Shown piece by piece: positions 36,267 through 42,522 of a stretch of DNA of 42,522 bases. A model generated the notes under the pieces. It saw only the letters and a program-made list of their open reading frames with translations. It was not told the DNA's origin and ran no database searches. The stretch spans positions 1-42,522 of the forward strand of contig JAIOAS010000009.1 in the NCBI GenBank assembly GCA_019873725.1, written 5' to 3'. Origin of the DNA: Chloroflexota bacterium (GTDB lineage Bacteria > Chloroflexota > Anaerolineae > B4-G1 > SLSP01). The position numbers and the translations under genes are program-made. The first letter of the stretch is position 1, and each line of letters opens with the position of its first letter.

Positions 36267-37238
36267 ATGTTAGCAGCACCAGTTCTGCCGAAGGTCGAGG
36301 TGGAGGTCAATACTCAACAGTATGGCCGTTATGTGGTCGGCCCGCTGGAGAGTGGCTATGGGGTGACGTTGGGCAATTCCCTGCGGCGGGTGTTGTTGTC
36401 GTCGCTGGAAGGTGCGGCAATCACCGCCGTCCGCATCACCGACATCCCGCACGAGTTCTCCGCCATTCCGGGGGTGCGGGAGGATGTGATTCAGGTTATC
36501 CTCAGGTTGAAACAAATTCGCCTGAAATTGCAAGGTGAAGGTCCGCAGTATATGACCCTACGGATCGAAGGGCCGGGTGTGGTGACGGCCGGGGACATCA
36601 TTGCCCCGCCGCAAATTGAAATCCTGAACCCCGATTTGTATCTGTTTACTGTGGATAACGATGAGGCGCATCTGGATTTCGAGTTCACCGTTGATGAGGG
36701 GCGTGGGTATTTGCCTTCCGAGGGCCGCGGGCGGATGCCGATTGGTGTGCTGCCGGTTGATGCGATCTTCAGCCCGGTCCGCCGTGTCAACTTTCGGGTG
36801 GATCAAGCCCGCGTTGGGCAGTTGACCAACTACGACCGCCTGATCGTGGACATCTGGACGGATGGCCGTATCGCACCCCTGGATGCGCTCAAGGAGTCGG
36901 CACGGATTCTGGTGACGCACCTGCGTCTGATTGCCGGCGCCGAGGTGGAAGAGGAAGTCGAAACGGTGTCGGACGTGCAGAAAGAGGCTATCCCGTATCA
37001 AGCCTACGCGGTCCCCATTGAAGACCTGGGGCTGGGCGTGCGTGTTTACAACGCCCTCAAGCGCACCGGCATTTCCAACGTCGGTGAGGTGTTGGAGATG
37101 ATCAGCCGGGGCCGGGATGCTATGTTGTCCATCCGCAACTTTGGTGAAAAGTCGCTGGATGAGCTGATCGAACAACTAAAAATCAAGGGGTTCTGGACGG
37201 ACGCGGCTGAAGAATTAGAAGCCGCGGCGATCGTCTGA
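36267..37238 (+). CDS. rpoA: DNA-directed RNA polymerase subunit alpha
   Basis: The alpha subunit (323 residues) dimerises to nucleate core polymerase. The N-terminal domain has GYGVTLGNSLRRVLLSSLEG; the C-terminal domain (about 250-315) has EDLGLGVRVYNALKRTGI and SIRNFGEKSLDEL, the helix-hairpin-helix elements that touch UP-element DNA and activators. CAGGAGG precedes the ATG. It lies in its usual place between rpsD and rplQ. Confidence 0.98.
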   Translation: MLAAPVLPKVEVEVNTQQYGRYVVGPLESGYGVTLGNSLRRVLLSSLEGAAITAVRITDIPHEFSAIPGVREDVIQVILRLKQIRLKLQGEGPQYMTLRIEGPGVVTAGDIIAPPQIEILNPDLYLFTVDNDEAHLDFEFTVDEGRGYLPSEGRGRMPIGVLPVDAIFSPVRRVNFRVDQARVGQLTNYDRLIVDIWTDGRIAPLDALKESARILVTHLRLIAGAEVEEEVETVSDVQKEAIPYQAYAVPIEDLGLGVRVYNALKRTGISNVGEVLEMISRGRDAMLSIRNFGEKSLDELIEQLKIKGFWTDAAEELEAAAIV

Positions 37239-37260
37239 ACGCAAGCCAGGAGGTTGAAGT

Positions 37261-37647
37261 ATGCGACATCGTGTCGCGGGTAAGAAATTAAGTCGTTCGG
37301 TAGGCCACCGGACTGCCCTGCGTCGCAATCTGGTGACGGAGTTGTTCCGCCATGATGCCATTCGCACGACCCGCGCGAAGGCTGAGGCGATTCGCGGGCA
37401 GGCCGAGAAGCTAATCACGTTGGCTAAGCGGGGTCTGGCTGCCGGACAGGTGGATCCTGCTAAGGAAGTACATGCGCGCCGTTTGGCGGCCGCGCGGCTC
37501 AATGATCCTGCCGTCGTGCAGAAATTGTTCAGTGAAATTGCGCCCCAATTTCAGGATCGGCCTGGCGGTTACACGCAAATGCTGAAGCTGGGTATGCGCA
37601 GGGGCGATGCCGCCCAAATGGTTCTTTTAAAACTGGTCGAAGATTAG
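37261..37647 (+). CDS. rplQ: 50S ribosomal protein L17
   Basis: L17 (128 residues) lies near the tunnel exit. MRHRVAGKKLSRSVGHRTALRRNL is a textbook start, and the end RRGDAAQMVLLKLVE is typical. AGGAGG precedes the ATG. The gap to truA holds a perfect 8-bp hairpin. Confidence 0.97.
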   Translation: MRHRVAGKKLSRSVGHRTALRRNLVTELFRHDAIRTTRAKAEAIRGQAEKLITLAKRGLAAGQVDPAKEVHARRLAAARLNDPAVVQKLFSEIAPQFQDRPGGYTQMLKLGMRRGDAAQMVLLKLVED

Positions 37648-37657
37648 GCTGTGCGGT

Positions 37658-37679
37658 GACGCCGTCCATACACGGCGTC
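37658..37679 (+). promoter_or_regulatory. Hairpin between rplQ and truA
   Basis: GACGCCGT (37658-37665), loop CCATAC, ACGGCGTC (37672-37679) is perfectly paired. No U-tract follows. It could stabilise or process the ribosomal mRNA upstream and lower truA expression. Confidence 0.5.
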
Positions 37680-37696
37680 GAAGGGTGGAGTGTAGG

Positions 37697-38437
37697 GTGC
37701 GCGTCAAGGCCGTCGTGGCTTACGATGGCACAGGATACGGGGGGTTTCAGCGACAAAAGAATGCTCCCAGTATCCAGGCGGAACTCGAACGGGCGCTGGA
37801 GAAGATAACGCAGACACCATGTTCCGTTCTCGCCTCCGGGCGCACCGATGCCGGCGTCCATGCCGAAGGCCAGGTGATCGCCTTCGATACGGCCTGGCCG
37901 CACTCATTGTCCGCTCTGCAACGGGCGCTGAACGCTGTGCTGCCCTCACAGATCGCAGTGCTGCAGGTGGAAGTCGCTGCGCCGACCTTTCATCCCCGGT
38001 ACGACGCGCTGCGGCGCGCTTACCGGTACACGCTCTATTGCGGGACGGTGCGGCACCCGTTGGCGGTGCGCTACAGTCTGCACGTCGAACGCACATTAAA
38101 CCTGGAGGCCATGCAGGCTGCTGCCGCGCTGCTGGTGGGATGGCACGATTTCGCCGCGTTTGGTTCACCGCCGGTCGGGGAAAACACGGTGCGCGAAGTC
38201 TACAGCGCAACGTGGACCCGGCAGGAAGCGTGGCTGTATTTTGACATCGAAGCCAACGCTTTCCTGTACCGGATGGTGCGGATGCTGGTTGGCTCCTTGC
38301 TTCGCGTGGGCTATGATGTGTTGTCGCCGGAGGCCTTTGGCGAAATCCTACGCGGACGTGAGCGGCGTAAGGCCGGTCCGGCAGTAGCGCCACAGGGACT
38401 CTGTCTCAGGTATGTCTCCTACGCAGAGGAGACTTGA
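37697..38437 (+). CDS. truA: tRNA pseudouridine synthase A
   Basis: TruA (246 residues) makes pseudouridine at positions 38-40 of tRNA anticodon arms. The catalytic Asp51 lies in GRTDAGVHA. YDGTGYGGFQRQ near the start and FLYRMVRMLVGSLLRVG in the second half are diagnostic. I use the GTG at 37697, six bases after GGAG; an earlier in-frame GTG at 37685 is possible. Co-location with rplQ, rplM and rpsI is common in bacteria. Confidence 0.96.
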   Translation: MRVKAVVAYDGTGYGGFQRQKNAPSIQAELERALEKITQTPCSVLASGRTDAGVHAEGQVIAFDTAWPHSLSALQRALNAVLPSQIAVLQVEVAAPTFHPRYDALRRAYRYTLYCGTVRHPLAVRYSLHVERTLNLEAMQAAAALLVGWHDFAAFGSPPVGENTVREVYSATWTRQEAWLYFDIEANAFLYRMVRMLVGSLLRVGYDVLSPEAFGEILRGRERRKAGPAVAPQGLCLRYVSYAEET

Positions 38438-38474
38438 TTTCCGAAGCTTTTATTTGGGTTAGGGGTGAGAAAAA

Positions 38475-38942
38475 GTGAAACAAGCGAGAATCCATAAAAC
38501 CTTTGTCGCCAAGCCGGCTGACATTGAGCGGGATTGGTACGTCGTTGACGCAACCGATTTGACCTTGGGCCGGCTGGCTACGCAAGTGGCGAGTGTGCTG
38601 CGTGGCAAGCACAAACCGCAATATACACCGTATGAAGATGTCGGTGATTTCGTCATCGTGATCAATGCGGAAAAGGTGCAGGTGACAGGCCGAAAGCTGG
38701 ATCAAAAATTCTATTATCGCCACACCGGTTACCCGGGTGGGATCAAGTCGATCAGCCTGCGCAAACAACTGCAGAAGCATCCTGAGCGGGTCATCGAACA
38801 TGCGGTCAAGGGGATGCTGCCGCATGGACCGTTGGGCCGACGGCAGTTCAAGAAGCTCAAGGTCTACGCGGGTCCCGAACATCCACATCAAGCTCAGTTG
38901 CCTAAGCCAATGCCAATTGTTGAAATGGCTGAGAAGGAGTAG
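38475..38942 (+). CDS. rplM: 50S ribosomal protein L13
   Basis: L13 (155 residues) is an early-assembly 50S protein. [19 protein letters not shown] and the [13 protein letters not shown] block are diagnostic, as is [13 protein letters not shown]. Length is somewhat above the E. coli 142 because of a longer C-terminus. It is separated by five bases from rpsI, its constant partner. Confidence 0.97.
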   Translation: MKQARIHKTFVAKPADIERDWYVVDATDLTLGRLATQVASVLRGKHKPQYTPYEDVGDFVIVINAEKVQVTGRKLDQKFYYRHTGYPGGIKSISLRKQLQKHPERVIEHAVKGMLPHGPLGRRQFKKLKVYAGPEHPHQAQLPKPMPIVEMAEKE

Positions 38943-38947
38943 CGTTT

Positions 38948-39334
38948 ATGTATTACGAAGGAATCGGACGTAGAAAGACGGCGACGGCGCGTGTGCGCTT
39001 GCACTCGGGCGGGAGTGGGCAGTTGGTGGTGAATGGACAGCCCTATAAAGAGTATTTCCGTCGTGACGTGGATTGGAATAACGTGCTGATGCCCTTGAAA
39101 CTCACCCGCACCGAAGCCCAATTCGATGTCAGCGTGCTGGTGGAAGGCGGCGGCATCACCGGGCAATCTGAAGCCGTGCGCATGGGCATTTCGCGTGCGC
39201 TTCTCAAGGTTGACCCTGAGTTTCGCACCCTGCTGCGCAAAGCGGGCATTCTGACGCGCGACGCGCGGGAGAAAGAGCGCAAAAAGCCAGGTCTCAAGCG
39301 GGCGCGCAAGGCTCCGCAATACACGAAGCGTTAG
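38948..39334 (+). CDS. rpsI: 30S ribosomal protein S9
   Basis: S9 (128 residues) reaches the P-site tRNA with its C-terminal tail, which here ends APQYTKR with the usual final Lys-Arg. YYEGIGRRKTATARVRLHSG is diagnostic. AAGGAG lies in the end of rplM. It is the last gene of the ribosomal block; a strong terminator follows. Confidence 0.97.
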   Translation: MYYEGIGRRKTATARVRLHSGGSGQLVVNGQPYKEYFRRDVDWNNVLMPLKLTRTEAQFDVSVLVEGGGITGQSEAVRMGISRALLKVDPEFRTLLRKAGILTRDAREKERKKPGLKRARKAPQYTKR

Positions 39335-39369
39335 TCGCGCGCAGTTTTGCCGGTGTGGTTTGAATGTGG

Positions 39370-39406
39370 CAGGTAGGCAATCTACGGATTGCCTACCTGT
39401 TTGTTG
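39370..39406 (+). terminator. Intrinsic terminator closing the ribosomal block
   Basis: CAGGTAGGCAATC (39370-39382), loop TACG, and GATTGCCTACCTG (39387-39399) form a perfect 13-bp stem with a T-rich tail (TTTGTTG). It lies 35 bp after rpsI and is the clearest terminator on the plus strand after rpoB. Confidence 0.93.
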
Positions 39407-39444
39407 TATGATGCGCTGATTGGCAAGGATTTTAGCGAGGAAAT

Positions 39445-40908
39445 ATGCCCCATATCACCATTGTCGGTTTAGGCCCCGGCGCTTTTGAGCAATTGACCCA
39501 GGAAGCGCTTGCCACATTGTCTCAAGCCTCCGCGGTGTGGCTGCGCACGGCGCGCCATCCGGTCGTTTCCCATCTGCCTGCCGGCCCGGCGATCCATTCG
39601 TTTGACAGCCTTTACGAAGAGGCACGCACATTTGACGAAGTGTACGCGACCATTGCGCAGCGTGTGCTGGCCCTGGGCGCACGTCCAGAGGGTGTCGTGT
39701 ACGCTGTACCCGGTCATCCTCTCGTCGGCGAGTCGACGGTCACGCAAATCCTCAAGGCAGCGCGCGAAGCGGGTATTCCCACGCGCGTCGTTCCCGGTCT
39801 GAGCTTCATCGAACCCACCTTGACGGCTCTGGGCCTGGATGCACTGGACGGCCTGCAAATCGTGGATGCGCTCGACGTGGTCGGGTCATATTACCCGATG
39901 CTGAACCCTGACCGGCCCACTCTGATTGCACAGGTCTACAGCCGCTCCGTAGCCTCAGACTTGAAGCTCGTGCTGATGAACATGTATCCCGATGAACACC
40001 AGACCGCCCTGGTTGATGCGGCAGGGACGGCGGCAGAAACGGTGGTGTGGGGACCGCTCTATGAGATCGATCACCGCGATCACACCCCGCTGACCTCGCT
40101 CTATGTCGCGCCGTTGCCCTATATTGGCGGTTTCGAGCATTTGCTGGAGACGGTGGCGCATCTGCGCAGCCCGGAAGGTTGTCCCTGGGACCGTGAACAA
40201 ACGCACGCGAGCTTGCGGGAGAATCTGCTGGAAGAGGCATACGAAGTTTTGGAAGCGCTCGACAGGGAAGATGACGACGCGCTCTGTGAAGAATTGGGAG
40301 ATTTGCTCTTGCAGGTGGCGCTCCATGCGCAGATCGCCGGGGAAGAGGGCGCGTTCCGCATGGCGGATGTGATTGCCCACATCGACGCCAAACTGAAGCG
40401 CCGCCACCCGCACGTGTGGGGCGAAGTCCAGGTCGCCGGTGCGCACGACGTGGTCGTCAATTGGGAGGCAATCAAGCGCGAGGAGCGTGAGCACAAAGCG
40501 CATGCCAGCAGTGCAGATACGTTTCGTTCCTTGCTGGATGGCGTTCCAAAAACGTTGCCGGCGCTGGCGCAGGCTCGCGCCTACAGCAGTCGCGCGGCGC
40601 GCGTCGGTTTGGATATGGTTGAAATTACCGCCGCCGTCGCGCATATTCAGCAGACGGTGGAAGCCTTTCTCCGGGCACATCCTGCCGAAGCACGCAGCCT
40701 GGCGCTCGGTGAGGCGCTGTTTGCGATTGCCCAATGTGCCGACCGTCTGGAACTTGATCCCGAAGCTGCACTGCGGGAAGCCAACATGCGCTTTGCCCGG
40801 CGCATGCGTCGCGTGGAGCAGACGGCCCACGCCCAGGGCCTGACACTGACTTCGTTGGATGCGGCAGAATGGCTCCGCCTTTGGCGTGAGGCGGACGACT
40901 CAAAGTAA
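39445..40908 (+). CDS. mazG: YabN-like fusion: tetrapyrrole-methylase-like domain plus MazG pyrophosphohydrolase
   Basis: The 487-residue protein joins two domains. Residues 1 to about 225 are a SAM-dependent tetrapyrrole (corrin/porphyrin) methylase-like domain (HITIVGLGPG start, YAVPGHPLVGE). Residues from about 229 are MazG: CPWD (246-249), then E263-E264-x-x-E267 and E283-x-x-D286, the metal-binding set, with a second helical half ending near 465. MazG hydrolyses nucleoside triphosphates to monophosphates and pyrophosphate and removes aberrant dNTPs. The same fusion is known as YabN in Bacillus; what the methylase half does there is unclear. GAGGAA precedes the ATG. Confidence 0.92.
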   Translation: MPHITIVGLGPGAFEQLTQEALATLSQASAVWLRTARHPVVSHLPAGPAIHSFDSLYEEARTFDEVYATIAQRVLALGARPEGVVYAVPGHPLVGESTVTQILKAAREAGIPTRVVPGLSFIEPTLTALGLDALDGLQIVDALDVVGSYYPMLNPDRPTLIAQVYSRSVASDLKLVLMNMYPDEHQTALVDAAGTAAETVVWGPLYEIDHRDHTPLTSLYVAPLPYIGGFEHLLETVAHLRSPEGCPWDREQTHASLRENLLEEAYEVLEALDREDDDALCEELGDLLLQVALHAQIAGEEGAFRMADVIAHIDAKLKRRHPHVWGEVQVAGAHDVVVNWEAIKREEREHKAHASSADTFRSLLDGVPKTLPALAQARAYSSRAARVGLDMVEITAAVAHIQQTVEAFLRAHPAEARSLALGEALFAIAQCADRLELDPEAALREANMRFARRMRRVEQTAHAQGLTLTSLDAAEWLRLWREADDSK

Positions 40909-40910
40909 AT

Positions 40911-40939
40911 CAAACTCCCGGTTTCGGCCGGGAGTTTTG
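40911..40939. terminator. Bidirectional terminator between mazG and trxA
   Basis: AAACTCCCGG (40912-40921), loop TTTCGG, CCGGGAGTTT (40928-40937) form a 10-bp stem with T-runs after it on the plus strand and A-runs before it, so it can work for both convergent genes. Confidence 0.9.
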
Positions 40940-40965
40940 TTCGGGAGCGGCAAAACAGGAGCGTT

Positions 40966-41292
40966 TTACCCCAGATACGGTTGCAATTCCTGGATAAGGG
41001 CAGCCTTGGCGCGATTGCCGACCAGCCGCGCCACCTCTTGACCGTTCTTGAAGATGATCATCGTGGGAATGTTCATCACCCCATACTGTGTCGCCAGTGC
41101 GGACTCTTCTTGCACGTTAACCTTGACGACTTTGAGTTGCCCTTCCAGATCAACGGCGACTTCTTCCAGCGTAGGGCCCAATTTCCGGCAGGGGGGGCAC
41201 CACTCCGCCCAAAAATCCACCAGCACCGGCAGGGTGGCCTGTTTGACTTCGGCGTCGAAGCTTTGCGCGCCTACATGCGTTACATTTCCCAT
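40966..41292 (-). CDS. trxA: Thioredoxin with a WCPPC active site
   Basis: This 108-residue thioredoxin keeps the fold signatures: VDFWAEWCPPCRKLGP with Cys32 and Cys35, and the cis-Pro loop NIPTMIIF. The dipeptide between the cysteines is Pro-Pro rather than the usual Gly-Pro, a change known to shift redox potential in this fold. There is no signal peptide, so it is cytoplasmic and likely a general disulfide reductase. GGAGG lies upstream of the ATG on the minus strand. Confidence 0.94.
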   Translation of the reverse strand: MGNVTHVGAQSFDAEVKQATLPVLVDFWAEWCPPCRKLGPTLEEVAVDLEGQLKVVKVNVQEESALATQYGVMNIPTMIIFKNGQEVARLVGNRAKAALIQELQPYLG

Positions 41293-41447
41293 TCCTTTTA
41301 CCTCCGTTTGGTATACTGTGTCCGTGTTGTATGCTAGAATCTTGGTGGAGCGGTATGTGATCCCGCTACGTTGCGGGCATTTGCCTTGAACTGACTGTGA
41401 TTATCGCATGGCTGAACGCATTGTCAACTGGTGATTACCTCCATGTC

Positions 41448-41951
41448 AGGGTCTTATCATGCTTGCTCCCTTTTTGCTCCGAGGGGAACGTCAGTTCCCC
41501 GTTTTAAGCGCATAAGACGCGGATCTGACGATCCGCTCGAAGCAAAAATAGGGTCTTATCATGCTTGCTCCGAGGGGAACGCCAGTTCCCCGTTTTAAGC
41601 GCATAAGACGCGGATCTGGCGATCCGCTCGAAGCAAAAATAGGGTCTTATCATGCTTGCTCTGAGGGGAACGCCAGTTCCCCGTTTTAAGCGCATAAGAC
41701 GCGGATCTGGCGATCCGCTCGAAGCAAAAATAGGGTCTTATCATGCTTGCTCCGAGGGGAACGCCAGTTCCCCGTCTTACGCTCAGACGCGGATCTGACG
41801 ATCCGCTCGAAGCAAAAATAGGGTCTTATCATGCTTGCTCCGAGGGGAACGTCAGTTCCCCGTTTTAGGCTCATAAGACGCGGATCTGGCGCTCCGCTCG
41901 AAGCAAAAATAGGGGCTTATCATGCTTGCTCCGAGGGGAACGCCAGTTCCC
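41448..41951. repeat. Tandem array of ~91-bp units with paired palindromes
   Basis: Units begin at 41448, 41550, 41641, 41732, 41820 and 41911; spacings are 102, 91, 91, 88 and 91 bp. Five are complete and the sixth stops in its first hairpin. The first has an 11-bp insertion. Each unit has hairpin A (GGGGAAC, 4-nt loop, GTTCCCC) followed by GTTTT in most units, then hairpin B (GCGGATC, 4-nt loop, GATCCGC). GTCTTAT and ATAAGAC can pair around hairpin A. The A and B loops are GCCA and TGGC in units 2-3 and GTCA and TGAC in unit 1, in each case complementary. The unit length is not a multiple of three. No cas genes, transposase or reading frame goes with it. It fills most of the trxA-LysM gap. 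Confidence 0.92.
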
Positions 41952-41997
41952 ACCTGTGGTTTGTTGATTGCGTCAGGAAATCGTCAGATTAGGGAGG

Positions 41998-42026
41998 TTG
42001 CCAATTATTTTTTCTTATGCTATAAT
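41998..42026 (+). promoter_or_regulatory. Promoter of the 42068 LysM gene
   Basis: TTGCCA (41998-42003), a 17-bp spacer ending TATGC, and TATAAT (42021-42026) make a near-consensus promoter with an extended -10 (TGC). Transcription would start near 42033, giving a ~35-nt leader with an AAGCC/GGCTT hairpin. The element lies about 45 bp downstream of the repeat array. Confidence 0.82.
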
Positions 42027-42067
42027 AAGCCTGTTGGCGGTTCAAGATCGTCACAAGGCTTGTGAGC

Positions 42068-42522
42068 ATGGAAAATACACAAGAGAGTAGTTTACAAGCA
42101 ATAGATAGTTCACGCCCGCAGAGGAGTCTCTCCGGTCTTGTCGGGCGAATCATAGGTAGAACAACGGCGATCGTTTGGCGGTGGGGCAATGACCGCCAGG
42201 CTGTCGCTGCTTTTGTTGGCCGTTACAGCGCCCACATGTCCATTCTGATGTTGGCGCTGCTGATTGGATTGGCCGGCCGTCTTGCGCTGGCACCGATCAG
42301 TGTGGCGGTGACCCCTGAGGTTGGCATGATGTCCTTGCCGGTTGCGGCCGAACCCCAGGCTACCCCAACAGCTTTTGTGACCGAGACCCTTTCTGGCTGG
42401 CAGAACACCAATCAAGTGTCACGGGCGGTTTTCAGAATGGCTCAACCGCGCACCGATATCCCCGAACGGGTGCGTCTGGAAGTGATTACCTACACCGTCC
42501 AATCCGGTGATAACATCTTCTT
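42068..42522 (+). CDS. Membrane-anchored LysM protein, N-terminal part
   Basis: The frame is open to the window end, giving 151 residues. A ~55-residue basic cytoplasmic N-terminus is followed by one transmembrane helix (about 58-76, LMLALLIGLAGRLAL region), then an outer segment with QATPTAF, and the beginning of a LysM domain at ITYTVQSGDNIFF. The protein is therefore a type II membrane protein with its C-terminal part outside; such Chloroflexota proteins often end in an M23 peptidase domain, but that part is not in the window. The ribosome-binding site is weak (AAGG). Confidence 0.8.
   Translation, partial: MENTQESSLQAIDSSRPQRSLSGLVGRIIGRTTAIVWRWGNDRQAVAAFVGRYSAHMSILMLALLIGLAGRLALAPISVAVTPEVGMMSLPVAAEPQATPTAFVTETLSGWQNTNQVSRAVFRMAQPRTDIPERVRLEVITYTVQSGDNIF

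Noticed and set aside
41504-41874. Two small open frames on the minus strand with repeated peptide text
   Set aside because: They are by-products of the ~91-bp repeat; the unit length is not a multiple of three, so the frame is not preserved along the array.
41448-41951. CRISPR array
   Set aside because: The whole ~91-bp unit is repeated with no unique spacers, unit length is too large, and no cas genes are near.

Overview
The window reads as the chromosome of a member of the Chloroflexota, probably in or near the class Anaerolineae. I infer this from Chloroflexota-like stretches in EF-Tu and the ribosomal proteins, from Thr/Pro-rich LysM lipoproteins, and from moderately GC-rich DNA. No rRNA or tRNA gene is visible, so the placement rests on proteins only.

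Layout. (1) Positions 1-1507 hold the N-terminal part of a MacB/FtsX-type permease on the minus strand and a divergent TPR-like protein. (2) Positions 1526-12022 look like an acquired island. The left edge is a 51-codon stump of a YdjM-type membrane hydrolase gene. The right edge is an intact copy of that gene at 12023-13054, whose first ~52 codons have a different codon bias. Inside the island is a co-directional operon, probably controlled by its own TetR repressor through a double palindromic operator: tetR, serine hydrolase, GPH sugar symporter, GH78 alpha-L-rhamnosidase, alpha/beta esterase, tannase-like esterase. A convergent metallo-beta-lactamase-fold hydrolase follows. None of the catabolic enzymes shows a signal peptide, so the set looks like a route that imports small rhamnosylated, esterified plant compounds and dismantles them inside the cell. 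(3) Positions 13086-14811 hold a LysM lipoprotein and a PlsC-type acyltransferase. (4) Positions 15023-39334 form one long housekeeping block: rpoB, the str genes (rpsL-rpsG-fusA-tuf), S10 (rpsJ to rpsQ), spc (rplN to secY), alpha (rpmJ to rplQ), then truA-rplM-rpsI, closed by a strong terminator. (5) Positions 39445-41292 hold a YabN-like methylase/MazG fusion and a convergent thioredoxin with a shared bidirectional terminator. (6) Positions 41448-41951 hold a ~91-bp tandem repeat array of paired palindromes. (7) At 42068 a membrane-anchored LysM protein begins and runs off the window.

The housekeeping block has unusual points. rpoC does not follow rpoB, and adk, map and infA are absent between secY and rpmJ. 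RpoB carries an extra domain made of WL-x-x-K-G-Y type repeats and altered residues in the rifampicin pocket. EF-Tu lacks the usual RGITI switch-I sequence and has PGHRD instead of PGHAD. EF-G lacks the usual GGRGQ loop and the tip histidine of domain IV. The rpoB and tuf leaders share a 13-nt element next to small hairpins.

Most promising for novelty are the repeat array at 41448-41951, whose two hairpin loops are complementary and partly co-vary; the mosaic gene at the island junction; and the intracellular rhamnoside/tannin-type operon, whose tannase has lost both cysteines of the usual CS/HC pair.
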